Source: Streptomyces sp. ITFR-16
GTDB lineage: Bacteria > Actinomycetota > Actinomycetes > Streptomycetales > Streptomycetaceae
DNA length: 64,000 nucleotides
Assembly (NCBI RefSeq): GCF_031844705.1
Contig: NZ_CP134609.1
Location: 7,688,001-7,752,000 of the forward strand
Direction of reading: 5' to 3'
The notes below the pieces were generated by a model. That model worked only from the letters and a program-made list of their open reading frames with translations. It ran no database searches and was not told the DNA's origin. The position numbers and the translations under genes are program-made. This document shows, piece by piece, positions 1-8,430 of the stretch; positions within the stretch are counted from its first letter, which is position 1; each line of letters begins with the position of its first letter.

Positions 1-196
1 CCGCGCCCTGCTGGAAGCGGTCCACGCGCATGCGCGCGCCCGGCGTTTCGACCTGATGCTGCTGTGGGTCCTCGACGCCAACACCAGGGCCCGCCGCTTC
101 TACGAGAAGGCCGGCTACGCCGCCGATGGAGCCGTGCGGACGGAGGAGTACGACGGGGTGTCGGTGCCCGAAGTCCGTTACCGGCGCGCGCTGTAG
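1..196 (+). CDS. GNAT family N-acetyltransferase (3' end only)
   Basis: The reading frame is open from base 2 to the TAG at 194-196 and gives the last 64 residues of a protein whose start is outside the window. The segment ALLEAVHAHARARRF followed by LWVLDANTRARRFYEKAGY is the typical C-terminal half of a Gcn5-related acetyltransferase: the acetyl-CoA-proximal helix, then the N-x-x-A-x-x-F-Y-x-x-x-G-F/Y motif. The substrate cannot be told from this fragment. It is convergent with the monooxygenase gene that ends at 239. Confidence 0.8.
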   Translation, partial: RALLEAVHAHARARRFDLMLLWVLDANTRARRFYEKAGYAADGAVRTEEYDGVSVPEVRYRRAL

Positions 197-238
197 GCGC
201 CGGTGGGCCGTGTGCCGGGTGCGACGTCTGGAGGCGGG

Positions 239-1396
239 TCAGTGGTGGGCGGTCATATGGGCCAGGGTCTGTGCGGCGCCGTCCGGGGCGAAGGTGCCGT
301 CCAGGGCGCCGGCCGCGCCCTCGGCCGCCTCGGCGGAGCGGGGCAGCAGGATCTTCTCGTAGGCGGTGACGGCCTCGTCGACGTCCGCGTGGTCCAGGAG
401 GGCCTGTGCGAGGTCGGCGCCGTCGCGCATGGCGAGATTGGCGCCCATGCCGGAGAGCGGCGACATCAGATGGGCGGCGTCGCCGAGCAGGGTGACCCCG
501 GCGGTGCGCTCCCAGGTGTGGGGGACGGGCAGCGCGAACAGCGGTCGGTCGGTGTAGCCGGTGTCGGTGGTGGTGAGGTAGGCGCGCAGCGCCGCGTCCC
601 AGCCGGTGAAGCGCTCCAGGAGTGCGTCGCGGACGGCGTCGGGGTCGGCCGGGTCGATGCCAGCCCGCCGGTGCCAGTCCTCGGGGGTGCGCAGGCCGAG
701 GTAGACGCGGATGTGGCCGCCGCTGTTGCGCTGGGCGACGATGCCGAGGTTGTCGTCGAGCGCCATCATCGTGCCGTTGCCGGTGAGGGCGGCCAGTTCG
801 GGGTGGCGGGTGTCGGCGTCGTCGAGTCCGGTCTCGACGAAGGTGACGCCGGTGTAGACGGGCATCGCGTCCGACACCAGCCGGCGGACGCGTGACCAGG
901 CGCCGTCGGCGCCGATGACCAGGTCGGTGCCGGCGGTGCTGCCGTCGGCGAAGTACAGACGGTGGCGGCCGTCGCCGAGCGGTTCCGCGCGGTCCAGCTT
1001 GTGACCCCACCGGACCGTGCCGGGGGTGAGCGAGCCGAGGAGGAGACCGCGCAGCCGGCCGCGGTCGATCTCCGGGCGGCCCCGGCCGTCCTCCGGCGGG
1101 GCGGAGTCGAACATGATCCGCCCGTCGCGTCCGACCAGGCGCCACTGCTCGCCCTCGGGCCGGGCCAGCGCGGCGAAGGCGTCCCACAGCCCGGCGGCGC
1201 GCAGGGCGTGCTGACCGGTGTCGGGGTGCATGTCGAGGGTGCCGCCCTGGGCGCGGGCGGTCGGGGATGCGTCGAGTTCGTAGACGGTGACGTCGAGGCC
1301 GTGGCGCTGGAGGACACGGGCGCAGACGAGGCCGCCGGGTCCGGCGCCGATGACGGCGATACGGGCGGCGGATATGGGGTGGGGGATGCGGTTCAC
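239..1396 (-). CDS. FAD-dependent monooxygenase, TetX/aromatic hydroxylase type
   Basis: A 385-residue flavoprotein monooxygenase, likely cytosolic and NAD(P)H-dependent, that would hydroxylate a small aromatic or drug-like substrate. The Rossmann motif GAGPGG is at residues 17-22 and the second FAD motif GDAAHLMSPLSGMGANLA starts near residue 305. This order is that of the PHBH/TetX family. I chose the GTG at 1394-1396 because GGAGG stands 8 nt before it and the Rossmann strand follows directly; longer readings run into the promoter region. It is divergent from a TetR gene (1600), the usual setting for a regulated efflux or detoxification enzyme. Similarity to TetX suggests but does not prove antibiotic inactivation. 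Confidence 0.85.
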   Translation of the reverse strand: MNRIPHPISAARIAVIGAGPGGLVCARVLQRHGLDVTVYELDASPTARAQGGTLDMHPDTGQHALRAAGLWDAFAALARPEGEQWRLVGRDGRIMFDSAPPEDGRGRPEIDRGRLRGLLLGSLTPGTVRWGHKLDRAEPLGDGRHRLYFADGSTAGTDLVIGADGAWSRVRRLVSDAMPVYTGVTFVETGLDDADTRHPELAALTGNGTMMALDDNLGIVAQRNSGGHIRVYLGLRTPEDWHRRAGIDPADPDAVRDALLERFTGWDAALRAYLTTTDTGYTDRPLFALPVPHTWERTAGVTLLGDAAHLMSPLSGMGANLAMRDGADLAQALLDHADVDEAVTAYEKILLPRSAEAAEGAAGALDGTFAPDGAAQTLAHMTAHH

Positions 1397-1545
1397 GGCG
1401 ACCTCCGTGGTCGTACGTCGAGCTGAGAGTGGGCGGGGGAAGAGGAGAACGGCGACGCCGTCGAGGGCGCCGGGCCGGTGCGTACCGGCGGAATCCCCCG
1501 GCTTCGCGGCGGGTCCTCCCGTAGCCACAGAAGCACAACGACCAA

Positions 1546-1568
1546 AAAAGTGCAACGGTACAACTTTT
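1546..1568. promoter_or_regulatory. Candidate TetR operator (imperfect palindrome)
   Basis: A 23-bp dyad centred at 1557 begins AAAAGTGCAAC and ends GTACAACTTTT; 8 of 11 positions pair between the half-sites. It lies 31 bp before the TetR start and 150 bp before the divergent monooxygenase start. It is the clearest AT-rich dyad in this otherwise GC-rich gap (1397-1599), so it is the best candidate for the autoregulatory operator. Confidence 0.5.
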
Positions 1569-1599
1569 GGGATCAGGCACCCTTGTGTACGATAAAAGA

Positions 1600-2196
1600 A
1601 TGACGACACCGATCGGACGGCGGGAACGCAAGAAGGCCGCCACGCGCAAGGCGCTCGCGGACGCCGCTCTGCGGCTCTTCTGCGCACACGGATACGACGC
1701 CGTGACCCTGCACGACGTCGCCGAGGCGGCCGACGTCTCCACCACCACGCTGCTCAAGCACTTCCCCGGCAAGGAGGCGCTCGTCTTCGACGAGGAGGCC
1801 GACCAGGAGGCCGGGCTCGTCGCGGCCGTCCGCGACCGCGCCCCCGGCACGACGATCCCCCAGGCCCTGTGCGCCCAGGTCAAGCGCGCCCGTGTCCGCT
1901 CGGCCGGCTCCGACCCCGCCTACCGCGACTTCCTCGACCTGGTGACCGGCACCCCGGCGCTCAGCGACTACGCGCACCGCATGTGGATGCGCCACCAGGA
2001 CGCCCTTGCCCGGGCGATCGCCGCGGACATCGGCGCCCCGGCCGACGATCCGCGCTGCGCCGCCCTGGCGCGGTTCGCCCTGGAGAGTTCCGCCCTGGCC
2101 CACGACGCCGCAGACGCCGGGCACGCCGTCGACGTCGCCTTCGATCTGCTCGAACACGGGTGGGACGGCGGCCGGGCGCAGGGTCACCCCGGCTGA
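1600..2196 (+). CDS. TetR family transcriptional regulator
   Basis: A 198-residue DNA-binding protein. The N-terminal 60 residues form a classic TetR helix-turn-helix: RKALADAALRLFCAHGYDAV, then LHDVAEAADVSTTTLLKHFPGKEAL. The remainder is a variable ligand-binding domain that I cannot assign to a ligand. The ATG at 1600 is followed at once by the basic RRERKKAATRKA helix. It is divergent from the FAD monooxygenase, and an AT-rich palindrome lies between them, so it probably represses itself and that enzyme. Its 3' end overlaps by 13 bp the convergent DUF3533 gene. Confidence 0.92.
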   Translation: MTTPIGRRERKKAATRKALADAALRLFCAHGYDAVTLHDVAEAADVSTTTLLKHFPGKEALVFDEEADQEAGLVAAVRDRAPGTTIPQALCAQVKRARVRSAGSDPAYRDFLDLVTGTPALSDYAHRMWMRHQDALARAIAADIGAPADDPRCAALARFALESSALAHDAADAGHAVDVAFDLLEHGWDGGRAQGHPG

Positions 2197-3470
2197 GGGA
2201 CCAGCCGGTCCAGACCCTTGCGGTCGTAGTAGCGCGTCATCGCGAAGCCGAACACGAGCGCCGCCACGAAGCCGATCGCCACCATGATCCAGCCCCGGGT
2301 GAGCCCCGCGTCCGCCTGGGCGTCGAAGTACAGGATCGCCCTGACACCGGCGGCGAGCTGGCGCATGGGTTCGAAGGCGGCCAGGAACCGGTAGAACGAC
2401 GGCACGGCCTCCAGCGGCACCGTGGCACCGGACGACGGCAGCGCCAGCGCGATGAACACGAACATGGCCACGAGCTGCCCGACGCTGCCGAACGCGGCGT
2501 TGATCGCCTGGACACCCAGACCGACCGCGAGGCACGCGCAGTACGAGAACAGCCACAGCTGCACCACATGGGGTGCGTCCATCCCCAGGACGGTGATGGT
2601 CGCCACCATGAGCGCCGTGGTGGTCAGCACCGTCAGTCCCGCGGTCATGACCATCTTCAGCAGCAGTGTCTGCGTCCGGTCGATCGGCAGGGTCGGGCGC
2701 CGGGTGTGCCAGGGGCCGATCTCGGTGTCCGCGTAGCCGAGGGAGGTGTCGACACCGGTGTGCACGATGTTGGCGCTCAGGAACCCGGCGAGCACCAGCA
2801 GCAGCGTGTAGTAGAAAGCGCTCAGCCCCAGACCGGTGTGTTCCCCGATCGGATGCCCCACCCGCGTGCTCACCGCCACCGGGTCGGTGAGGAGAAGACG
2901 CGTCGTGGCGTTCGCCCCGGCGGCCGTGGCCGACTTCGTCAGCTGCTTCCCGATCGACAGCGACGACTGCTGGGCGGCCTTCTGGGCGATCTGGGCCGCA
3001 AGGGAGGAACCGAGGCTGCCCGCGCCCGGGTTGGTCAGCACCGTCATCGTCGGCCGGACCGTCGCCCGGGCCGTCGTCAGCCGCCCCACCGACGCGGTGA
3101 AGTCGCCGGGGATCTCCAGCGCGCCGAACACCTTGCCCGCCGCCAGCTTCTGCTGCGCCTCCGCCCGGCTCACCCGGTGCCACCGCACCTGCTTGCCGGG
3201 GGTGGAGGCGACGACCGCCGCGCTGACCTGGGTGCCCAGGTTCTCCCGCTGGCCCGGCAGCGGAGCGCCGGTGTCCGCGTTCACCAGAGCGATCGGCAAC
3301 TGGTCCAGGCTGCGGGCCGGCGTGAGGATGCCGCCCATGTAGAGCAGCGACAGCACCAGGGTGACCAGGATGCTGAGCAGGCCCGGAGCGAGCCAGATCT
3401 TCCACCGGCGCAGCACTCGGCCGGCGGAGGCCGGCGGGCCGGGGACGCGGGCGGGGATCTCGGTAGCCAT
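2184..3470 (-). CDS. DUF3533 / YhgE-Pip-like membrane protein
   Basis: A 428-residue integral membrane protein. One transmembrane segment near residues 28-48 (WLAPGLLSILVTLVLSLLYMGG) is followed by a large extracytoplasmic region (PIALVNADTGAPLPGQ, the hallmark of the YhgE/Pip N-terminal domain) and then five or six membrane segments in the C-terminal half resembling an ABC-2 permease. GGAG precedes the ATG at 3468-3470. Family members are found beside TetR genes and are often annotated as drug exporters or phage-infection-like proteins; the function here is not known. It is convergent with the TetR gene. Confidence 0.8.
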   Translation of the reverse strand: MATEIPARVPGPPASAGRVLRRWKIWLAPGLLSILVTLVLSLLYMGGILTPARSLDQLPIALVNADTGAPLPGQRENLGTQVSAAVVASTPGKQVRWHRVSRAEAQQKLAAGKVFGALEIPGDFTASVGRLTTARATVRPTMTVLTNPGAGSLGSSLAAQIAQKAAQQSSLSIGKQLTKSATAAGANATTRLLLTDPVAVSTRVGHPIGEHTGLGLSAFYYTLLLVLAGFLSANIVHTGVDTSLGYADTEIGPWHTRRPTLPIDRTQTLLLKMVMTAGLTVLTTTALMVATITVLGMDAPHVVQLWLFSYCACLAVGLGVQAINAAFGSVGQLVAMFVFIALALPSSGATVPLEAVPSFYRFLAAFEPMRQLAAGVRAILYFDAQADAGLTRGWIMVAIGFVAALVFGFAMTRYYDRKGLDRLVPQPG

Positions 3471-3659
3471 ACCACTCCACGGGCTCGTGACGGCGATGCG
3501 GTCGCTGAAGGGCCCACGGAAGCGGACGGTTCCCTCGTTCCCTGGGCTGCCGCAGGCACCGCCTGCGGACGCATCACGACCATAGAGCGAGCACGACGGA
3601 ACGGAAGGTTACGACACTTTGACGGCAGGTCATGTCGTGGTGCGCACGCACCGCCCCGC

Positions 3660-3693
3660 GCGGCGGCCGGCCTCGCTGCGGGCCGGCCGCCGC
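3660..3693 (-). terminator. Strong hairpin terminator
   Basis: A perfect 13-bp stem (GCGGCGGCCGGCC / GGCCGGCCGCCGC) with an 8-nt loop lies just downstream of the stop of the transcobalamin-like gene at 3709. It has no T tract, as is common in Streptomyces. Confidence 0.75.
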
Positions 3694-3708
3694 ACGGGAA
3701 CGCCGAGG

Positions 3709-5121
3709 TCAGGCGCCCCAGCGCAGGGCGATCGTGTCGCCCGCGTTGATGACCTTGTTCCGGGCGGCGCCGGCGAAGGCCGAGCCGTCCACGCCGACCT
3801 TCCAGGTGTTCGACCCGCTGTTGGCCTTGCCGTTGAGGGCCGTGATCGTGCCGGTGCCCGAGGAGGGCGTCACCCCGCTGACACAGCCCGACGGGGTCGC
3901 CGCCGTCGTCGCCGCGTCGAGGACCGCGCCGAGCGTGGTCGTCGTCCCGGTCGGGGTGAAGGAGACGGAGCACACCTTCAGGCCGCCCGTGCCGTCGTCC
4001 ACGGTGAGGGCCAGCTTGGTGGCGGTGCCGGGCGTGAACGCGGACTGCGCCACCCACTGCGGCGCGCCGCTGGTGGCGGGCGCCGGGGGAGTGGCGGTGA
4101 AGCCCCCTCCCGCGACCGCACGCAGCCCGTCGATGGAGGCGTAGGCGGACGGCGAGGTGTCGCTCGGCAGGTACTTGAATCCGCCGCCGGGGTTGAACTG
4201 CTGGGCGATCAGGAAGTCGACGGGGGTCTTGCCCGCCGAGGTCAGGAAGTCGCCCGTCTGCGGGTTGATGCCACAGGCGTTCAGGCCGGACACGGCCCAG
4301 CCGTTGGAGTCGGTGTTGACGCCGAACATGGCGTTGAACGCGCCGCTCGTGGGCACCAGTTTGCTCTTGAGGAACGCCTTGGCCTGCGTGATGTCGGTGT
4401 CCGTGTTCGGCACGCCGGAGACGCAGAGCGCCGCCATCGCGGCACCGGTCATGTCGATGTCGCTCGTGCTGCCGAGCTGGCCCGCGTCGCCCTCGGCCTT
4501 GCTGTAGTTCCAGCCGCCGTCGTTGTGCTGGTTGGCGCGGATGCGGGTGATCAGCGCGGAGCGCAGCGCCTGGGGTATGCGCTGCGCTCCGGCCTGGGTC
4601 TTCGCGCCGCCCAGGGCGAGCGCGGCGAAGACGGTGCCGTTGAAGTTGGCCGAAGGGCCGAAGTAGCCCGGCTCCGCCGTCTGCCAGTAGCCGTAGATGT
4701 CGCCGATCAGGTTGCGGGAGGCGGAGACCCGGGCCGGGTCGATGCCGGCCGCGTACGCGTTGAGGGTGGCGCGTTCGTAGTCGGTCACCACCGGTGTCGC
4801 CGAGGGCCAGCCCGCCGTGGCGAGCAGACCGCGGTAGACGGATCTCGCGTTCTTCGTGGCGTCGCCGCCCGGTGTGACGTCGACGGCCGCCGTACCGGCG
4901 GAGGCGAGCGCGCTGAACGCCCACTCGTTGGAGAGTCCCGCTCCGGCGTACGAACCGTCCGCCGCCTGAAGGGACTTGAGGTATGCGACACCGTTCGTCT
5001 TCGAGGTGGCGATCTGGGCCGGCGTGGCGGTCGCCGCGGCCGGCAGGACGCTCAGACAGAGCGCCCCGAGGGAGACGGTCGCCGTGAGGGCGAGACGGGT
5101 CGGGATGAGGGTACGGGGCAT
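3709..5121 (-). CDS. Secreted transcobalamin-like protein (alpha/alpha-repeat plus DUF4430-like domain)
   Basis: A 470-residue secreted protein. Residues 1-33 form a Sec signal peptide with an Ala-rich cleavage region (LSVLPAAATATP). Residues 35-340 contain repeated prenyltransferase/terpenoid-cyclase-type helical hairpins (NGVAYLKSLQAADGSYAG, NQHNDGGWNYSK, NPGGGFKYLP). The last 115 residues form a small beta-rich domain ending in NAGDTIALRWGA, which matches the DUF4430 pattern. This alpha-barrel plus DUF4430 order is that of animal intrinsic factor and transcobalamin. There is no membrane or sortase anchor, so it should be released or loosely bound. AGGAG precedes the ATG. A cobalamin riboswitch lies in the 5' leader, supporting a role in extracellular B12 capture; cobalamin binding is inferred. 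Confidence 0.72.
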   Translation of the reverse strand: MPRTLIPTRLALTATVSLGALCLSVLPAAATATPAQIATSKTNGVAYLKSLQAADGSYAGAGLSNEWAFSALASAGTAAVDVTPGGDATKNARSVYRGLLATAGWPSATPVVTDYERATLNAYAAGIDPARVSASRNLIGDIYGYWQTAEPGYFGPSANFNGTVFAALALGGAKTQAGAQRIPQALRSALITRIRANQHNDGGWNYSKAEGDAGQLGSTSDIDMTGAAMAALCVSGVPNTDTDITQAKAFLKSKLVPTSGAFNAMFGVNTDSNGWAVSGLNACGINPQTGDFLTSAGKTPVDFLIAQQFNPGGGFKYLPSDTSPSAYASIDGLRAVAGGGFTATPPAPATSGAPQWVAQSAFTPGTATKLALTVDDGTGGLKVCSVSFTPTGTTTTLGAVLDAATTAATPSGCVSGVTPSSGTGTITALNGKANSGSNTWKVGVDGSAFAGAARNKVINAGDTIALRWGA

Positions 5122-5194
5122 GGCCTGCTCCTGTGATGAGGGGCGCCGGCCGGGCCCCGCGTCCCGCCTCGAAGGCAGGGCAGCAGTGGCAGGG

Positions 5195-5328
5195 GCCGCC
5201 GCCCGAACGCGTGGACCGGCTTCCTGTGGTGCACCGCCGCCATGGGCATTCGGGCTCGGAGCGGTCCCCGCCGCTCCACACCGTTGCGCGTCAGCCCCGG
5301 CCTCTCACCGGGTTCCCCCATGTGGCAG
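5195..5328 (-). promoter_or_regulatory. Cobalamin riboswitch, leftward (transcobalamin-like gene)
   Basis: On the minus strand the core reads GGAACCCGGTGAGAGGCCGG, then GGGCTGACGCGCAACGGTG at about 5317-5280. It contains the GAACC, CCGG and CTGACGCGCAAC elements of the class-I cobalamin aptamer. A degenerate B12 box (GAAGCCGGTCCACGCG) follows at about 5225-5208. The boundaries are approximate. A TAGCGT hexamer at 5340-5335 would fit as the -10 region. The aptamer precedes only the gene 3709-5121, which should therefore be switched off when B12 is plentiful. Confidence 0.75.
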
Positions 5329-5437
5329 CCCAGGACGCTACCCCAGGCCGTGCGGTCCTGCCAGCAGCCCCCGCGCCGCCCTCCGCGCGCTGCCACACGT
5401 CGTCTTGACGCCGTGTGCGGCACCGTGCTCCAATCCG

Positions 5438-5545
5438 CCTGATAAGCACGAGGTTCCAGGGGAAGCCGGTCGAAATCCGGCGCTGACCCGCAACCGTAGG
5501 CCCGGCATCCGCCGGGCGAGCCGGATTACCTGGGCCCTGATCTGC
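5438..5545 (+). promoter_or_regulatory. Cobalamin riboswitch, rightward (surface protein-ECF operon)
   Basis: The plus strand shows GGGGAAGCCGGTCGAAATCC followed by GGCGCTGACCCGCAACCGTA (5458-5498) and then the B12 box GAGCCGGATTACCTGGGCC at 5518-5536. All diagnostic pieces of the class-I cobalamin aptamer are present. A TTGACG hexamer at 5405-5410 may be the promoter -35 element. The leader runs about 120 nt on to the GTG of the first operon gene at 5665. Confidence 0.9.
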
Positions 5546-5664
5546 AGCGAGAAACGCCGTCGCGGACTACGGCGTGGTCGACAGCTCCACCCCGTGGTGA
5601 CCTCTGGGGTGCGGGCGCCTCTGCCACGTTCCTGTCCTCGCGGCGCCAGGACGAGGGGGCCGCG

Positions 5665-8430
5665 GTGGGGACCGCAACGGCACAGCGAAGAGACCGACAG
5701 GCGGGGGCCCGTGCGTTCCTGGCCCTGATATCCGCGGCGTTCCTGCTGCTTGCCATGTGCGTGACACTCGTCACCGTCACCCCCGCCTCGGCCGACCCCC
5801 TCGGGGACTGCACGGCCAGCAGGGGCGCGATCGTCGCCGTCGACTTCGGTCCCTTCGGCGGCAAGGTCGAGCGCGGCTGCGACACGACACCGACGACCGG
5901 GTACGAACTCCTCCACGAGGCCGGGTTCACCACCGAGGGCACCCAGCACGACGGCCCCGCCTTCATCTGCCGTATCGGCCTCGGCTCCGGCACGCAGTAC
6001 CCGACGACGGCCCAGGAATCCTGCGTCCTCACCCCGCCCGCCACCGCCTACTGGTCCTACTGGATCGCCTCGCCGGGCCAGAACAAGTGGACCTACAGCC
6101 AGTACGGGGCCATGGACCGCAAGCCCAAGGACGGCGATGTCGACGCCTGGGTGTTCGGCGGCACCGACATCGGCGGAACCACCGGCAAACCGGCCTTCAC
6201 CCCGGACGAGGTGCGGGCCCAGGGCGGCACGGGGACCCCCGACCCCGGGAACACCCCCACCGTCGCGCCGGGGGCGATCGACCTCGCCGCCGCCTCGGCC
6301 TGGGTCGACAGCGCGCTCAAGGACGGCGAACGCGTTGTCGACGACGGCGCCGACACCCCCAACTACCTGCTGACCACCGAGGCGGCCTACGCACTCGCCG
6401 CCACCGGCGGCCACGGCGGTACCCTCGACAAGGTCACCGCCTTCCTCGCCGCCCACGCCGACGACTACGCCTACCCCTCGGGCGCGGGCCAGGCACCGGA
6501 CGCGACCGCCGCCGCCCGCCTCGCCCTGGTGGCCGAGGCCACGGAGGGCGACCCGCGCCACTTCGGCGGCCACGACCTGATCGCCGGCCTCGTGGACAAC
6601 GTCTGCACCACCGGCCCGACGACCTCCGGCTGCACCGCCCCGGGCGACTTCCGCAACGCCTCCTACGGCGACGGCCAGGCGCTCGCCGTCCTGGCCCTGC
6701 TCCGCGCCGACGCCGTCCCCCCGGCCGCGGCCGTCGAGCGGCTGACCCAGCTCCAGTGCGACGACGGCGGGGTCACCGGCATCCTGATCGGCCCCGACGA
6801 GTACTGCGACGGCGACCCCGCCACCACCGGTCTCGTGGCGCTCGCCCTGAAGGAGGCCGGCGGCCGGGACGCGGCCGTCGCCAAGGCCCGTACGTACCTG
6901 AAGAAGGCACAGAGCGAGAACGGTTCCTTCGCCGGCTACACCGGTTCCGCCACCGGCAGCGTCCACGCCACCGCGTACGCCGCCCAGGCGCTGCGCGCAC
7001 TCGGCGACACCGCGCAGGCCGACGCGGCCGTCTCCTGGCTCTCGCGCGAGCAACTGGACGGCGGCGGCTTCGGCTTCGAGCAGGACGCCACCGACCCGGC
7101 GCTGTACGCGACCTCGCCCGCCGTCCTCGCCGGCGCCGGGACCGACCTCGTCCGCCTGACGGTGAAGGAGTCCGGGCCGACCGACCCGCCCACCACCGGG
7201 CCGCCCACGACGAAGCCGCCCACCACCGCCCCGACCCGCCCCGCCGGCGAAGGCCCCGACCTGAAGAAGGGCGTCGCCTACCTCACCAGCGCGGCCAACC
7301 TGAAGCAGGGGCAGTACTACGTCGCGGGGACCGGCTCGGGCCACGCGGACTTCGGCCTCACCATCGACGGTGCCTACGCGCTCGCGGCGACCGGCCTGAA
7401 CAACGACAAGCTGCGCGGGATCGTCGACTTCCTCGACAAGGGCGGCAAGGACGGCGAAGGAAGAACCCTCCAGGACTGGACCGGGACCGGCACCGAGTAC
7501 GCGCTCGGCGGGTCCATCGGCAAGGCCGCCCTGCTGGCCGAGGCCGTGGGCCGCGACCCCCGCGCCTTCGGCGGCAAGGACCTCGTCGCCGGACTCGATG
7601 CGGCCGTGTGCGCCGCGCCGAGCAAGGCGCCGGACCGCAGCTGCGCCGCCAAGGGCGCCTACACCTACGCCCCTTCCGTCTTCTCCCAGTCGCTGGCGGT
7701 CATGGCCCAGCTGAGAGCCGGTGAGAAGAAGGCGGCCCAGGACCCGATCGCGTACCTGGAGAGCCTCCAGCACGGCAGCGGTGCCTGGCCCAGCCTGATC
7801 CCCGCCACGGGCGACTCCGACGTCGACTCCACCGCCATCGCCGCGATGGCCCTGGACCTCGCCGGCGGCGAGAAGGCGGACCGGGCCGTCGACAAGGCGC
7901 TCGGCTGGATCGCGGGCAAGCAACTGCCCGACGGGGGCTTCCCCGGGGCAGCCGGTGACTCGGTCAACTCCGCCGCCCTCGCGGTCCAGGGGCTCTCCCT
8001 GGACGCCGAGCGCTACGACGCAGAGATCGCCAAGGCCCGTAAGTTCCTCGCCGGCCAGCAGAACGGCGACGGCGGGTTCAACGTGGCGAAGGAAGGCCAG
8101 CGCGGATCGGATCTGCGCGCCTCCACCCAGGCGGTGGGCGGGGCGACCGGCATCTCGTTCGGCACGCTGGAGCGCAGCCTCACCGGCACCGCACCCCAGC
8201 CCACCCCGAGCCCCGGCGCCTCCACCCCGCAGATCGTCACCCCCGACGACTCGACGGGCGGCACGGGCGGCATCGCCGACACCGGCACGGGCGGCTCCGG
8301 CGGAGGGGCACTGGCCTCGACCGGTGTGCAGGCCGTCGCCCTCGCCGGTTTCGCCGCCCTGCTCGTCGGCGCCGGATGGCGCGTGGTCGTCATGGGCCGT
8401 CGCCGGGCCGCCGCAGGGGAGCGGGCATGA
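5665..8430 (+). CDS. Sortase-anchored B12-locus surface protein (DUF4430-like + two alpha/alpha-repeat domains)
   Basis: A 921-residue surface protein. It has a signal peptide at about 1-43 (AFLALISAAFLLLAM...TPASA). A DUF4430-like domain at about 48-195 contains TPTTGYELLHEAGF, HDGPAFICRIG, TAYWSYWIASPGQNKWTYSQ and PKDGDVDAWVFGG. A first alpha/alpha-repeat domain is at about 205-505, a Pro/Thr linker at about 505-532, and a second repeat domain at about 533-830. A Gly/Ser-rich stalk leads to LASTG at 883-887, followed by a hydrophobic helix and a basic tail, a class E sortase signal. GAGGGGG precedes the GTG start. It is the first gene after a cobalamin riboswitch and overlaps the next gene by 4 nt (ATGA). 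The likely role is cell-wall-bound capture of corrinoids for the ECF importer; binding is inferred. Confidence 0.72.
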   Translation: MGTATAQRRDRQAGARAFLALISAAFLLLAMCVTLVTVTPASADPLGDCTASRGAIVAVDFGPFGGKVERGCDTTPTTGYELLHEAGFTTEGTQHDGPAFICRIGLGSGTQYPTTAQESCVLTPPATAYWSYWIASPGQNKWTYSQYGAMDRKPKDGDVDAWVFGGTDIGGTTGKPAFTPDEVRAQGGTGTPDPGNTPTVAPGAIDLAAASAWVDSALKDGERVVDDGADTPNYLLTTEAAYALAATGGHGGTLDKVTAFLAAHADDYAYPSGAGQAPDATAAARLALVAEATEGDPRHFGGHDLIAGLVDNVCTTGPTTSGCTAPGDFRNASYGDGQALAVLALLRADAVPPAAAVERLTQLQCDDGGVTGILIGPDEYCDGDPATTGLVALALKEAGGRDAAVAKARTYLKKAQSENGSFAGYTGSATGSVHATAYAAQALRALGDTAQADAAVSWLSREQLDGGGFGFEQDATDPALYATSPAVLAGAGTDLVRLTVKESGPTDPPTTGPPTTKPPTTAPTRPAGEGPDLKKGVAYLTSAANLKQGQYYVAGTGSGHADFGLTIDGAYALAATGLNNDKLRGIVDFLDKGGKDGEGRTLQDWTGTGTEYALGGSIGKAALLAEAVGRDPRAFGGKDLVAGLDAAVCAAPSKAPDRSCAAKGAYTYAPSVFSQSLAVMAQLRAGEKKAAQDPIAYLESLQHGSGAWPSLIPATGDSDVDSTAIAAMALDLAGGEKADRAVDKALGWIAGKQLPDGGFPGAAGDSVNSAALAVQGLSLDAERYDAEIAKARKFLAGQQNGDGGFNVAKEGQRGSDLRASTQAVGGATGISFGTLERSLTGTAPQPTPSPGASTPQIVTPDDSTGGTGGIADTGTGGSGGGALASTGVQAVALAGFAALLVGAGWRVVVMGRRRAAAGERA

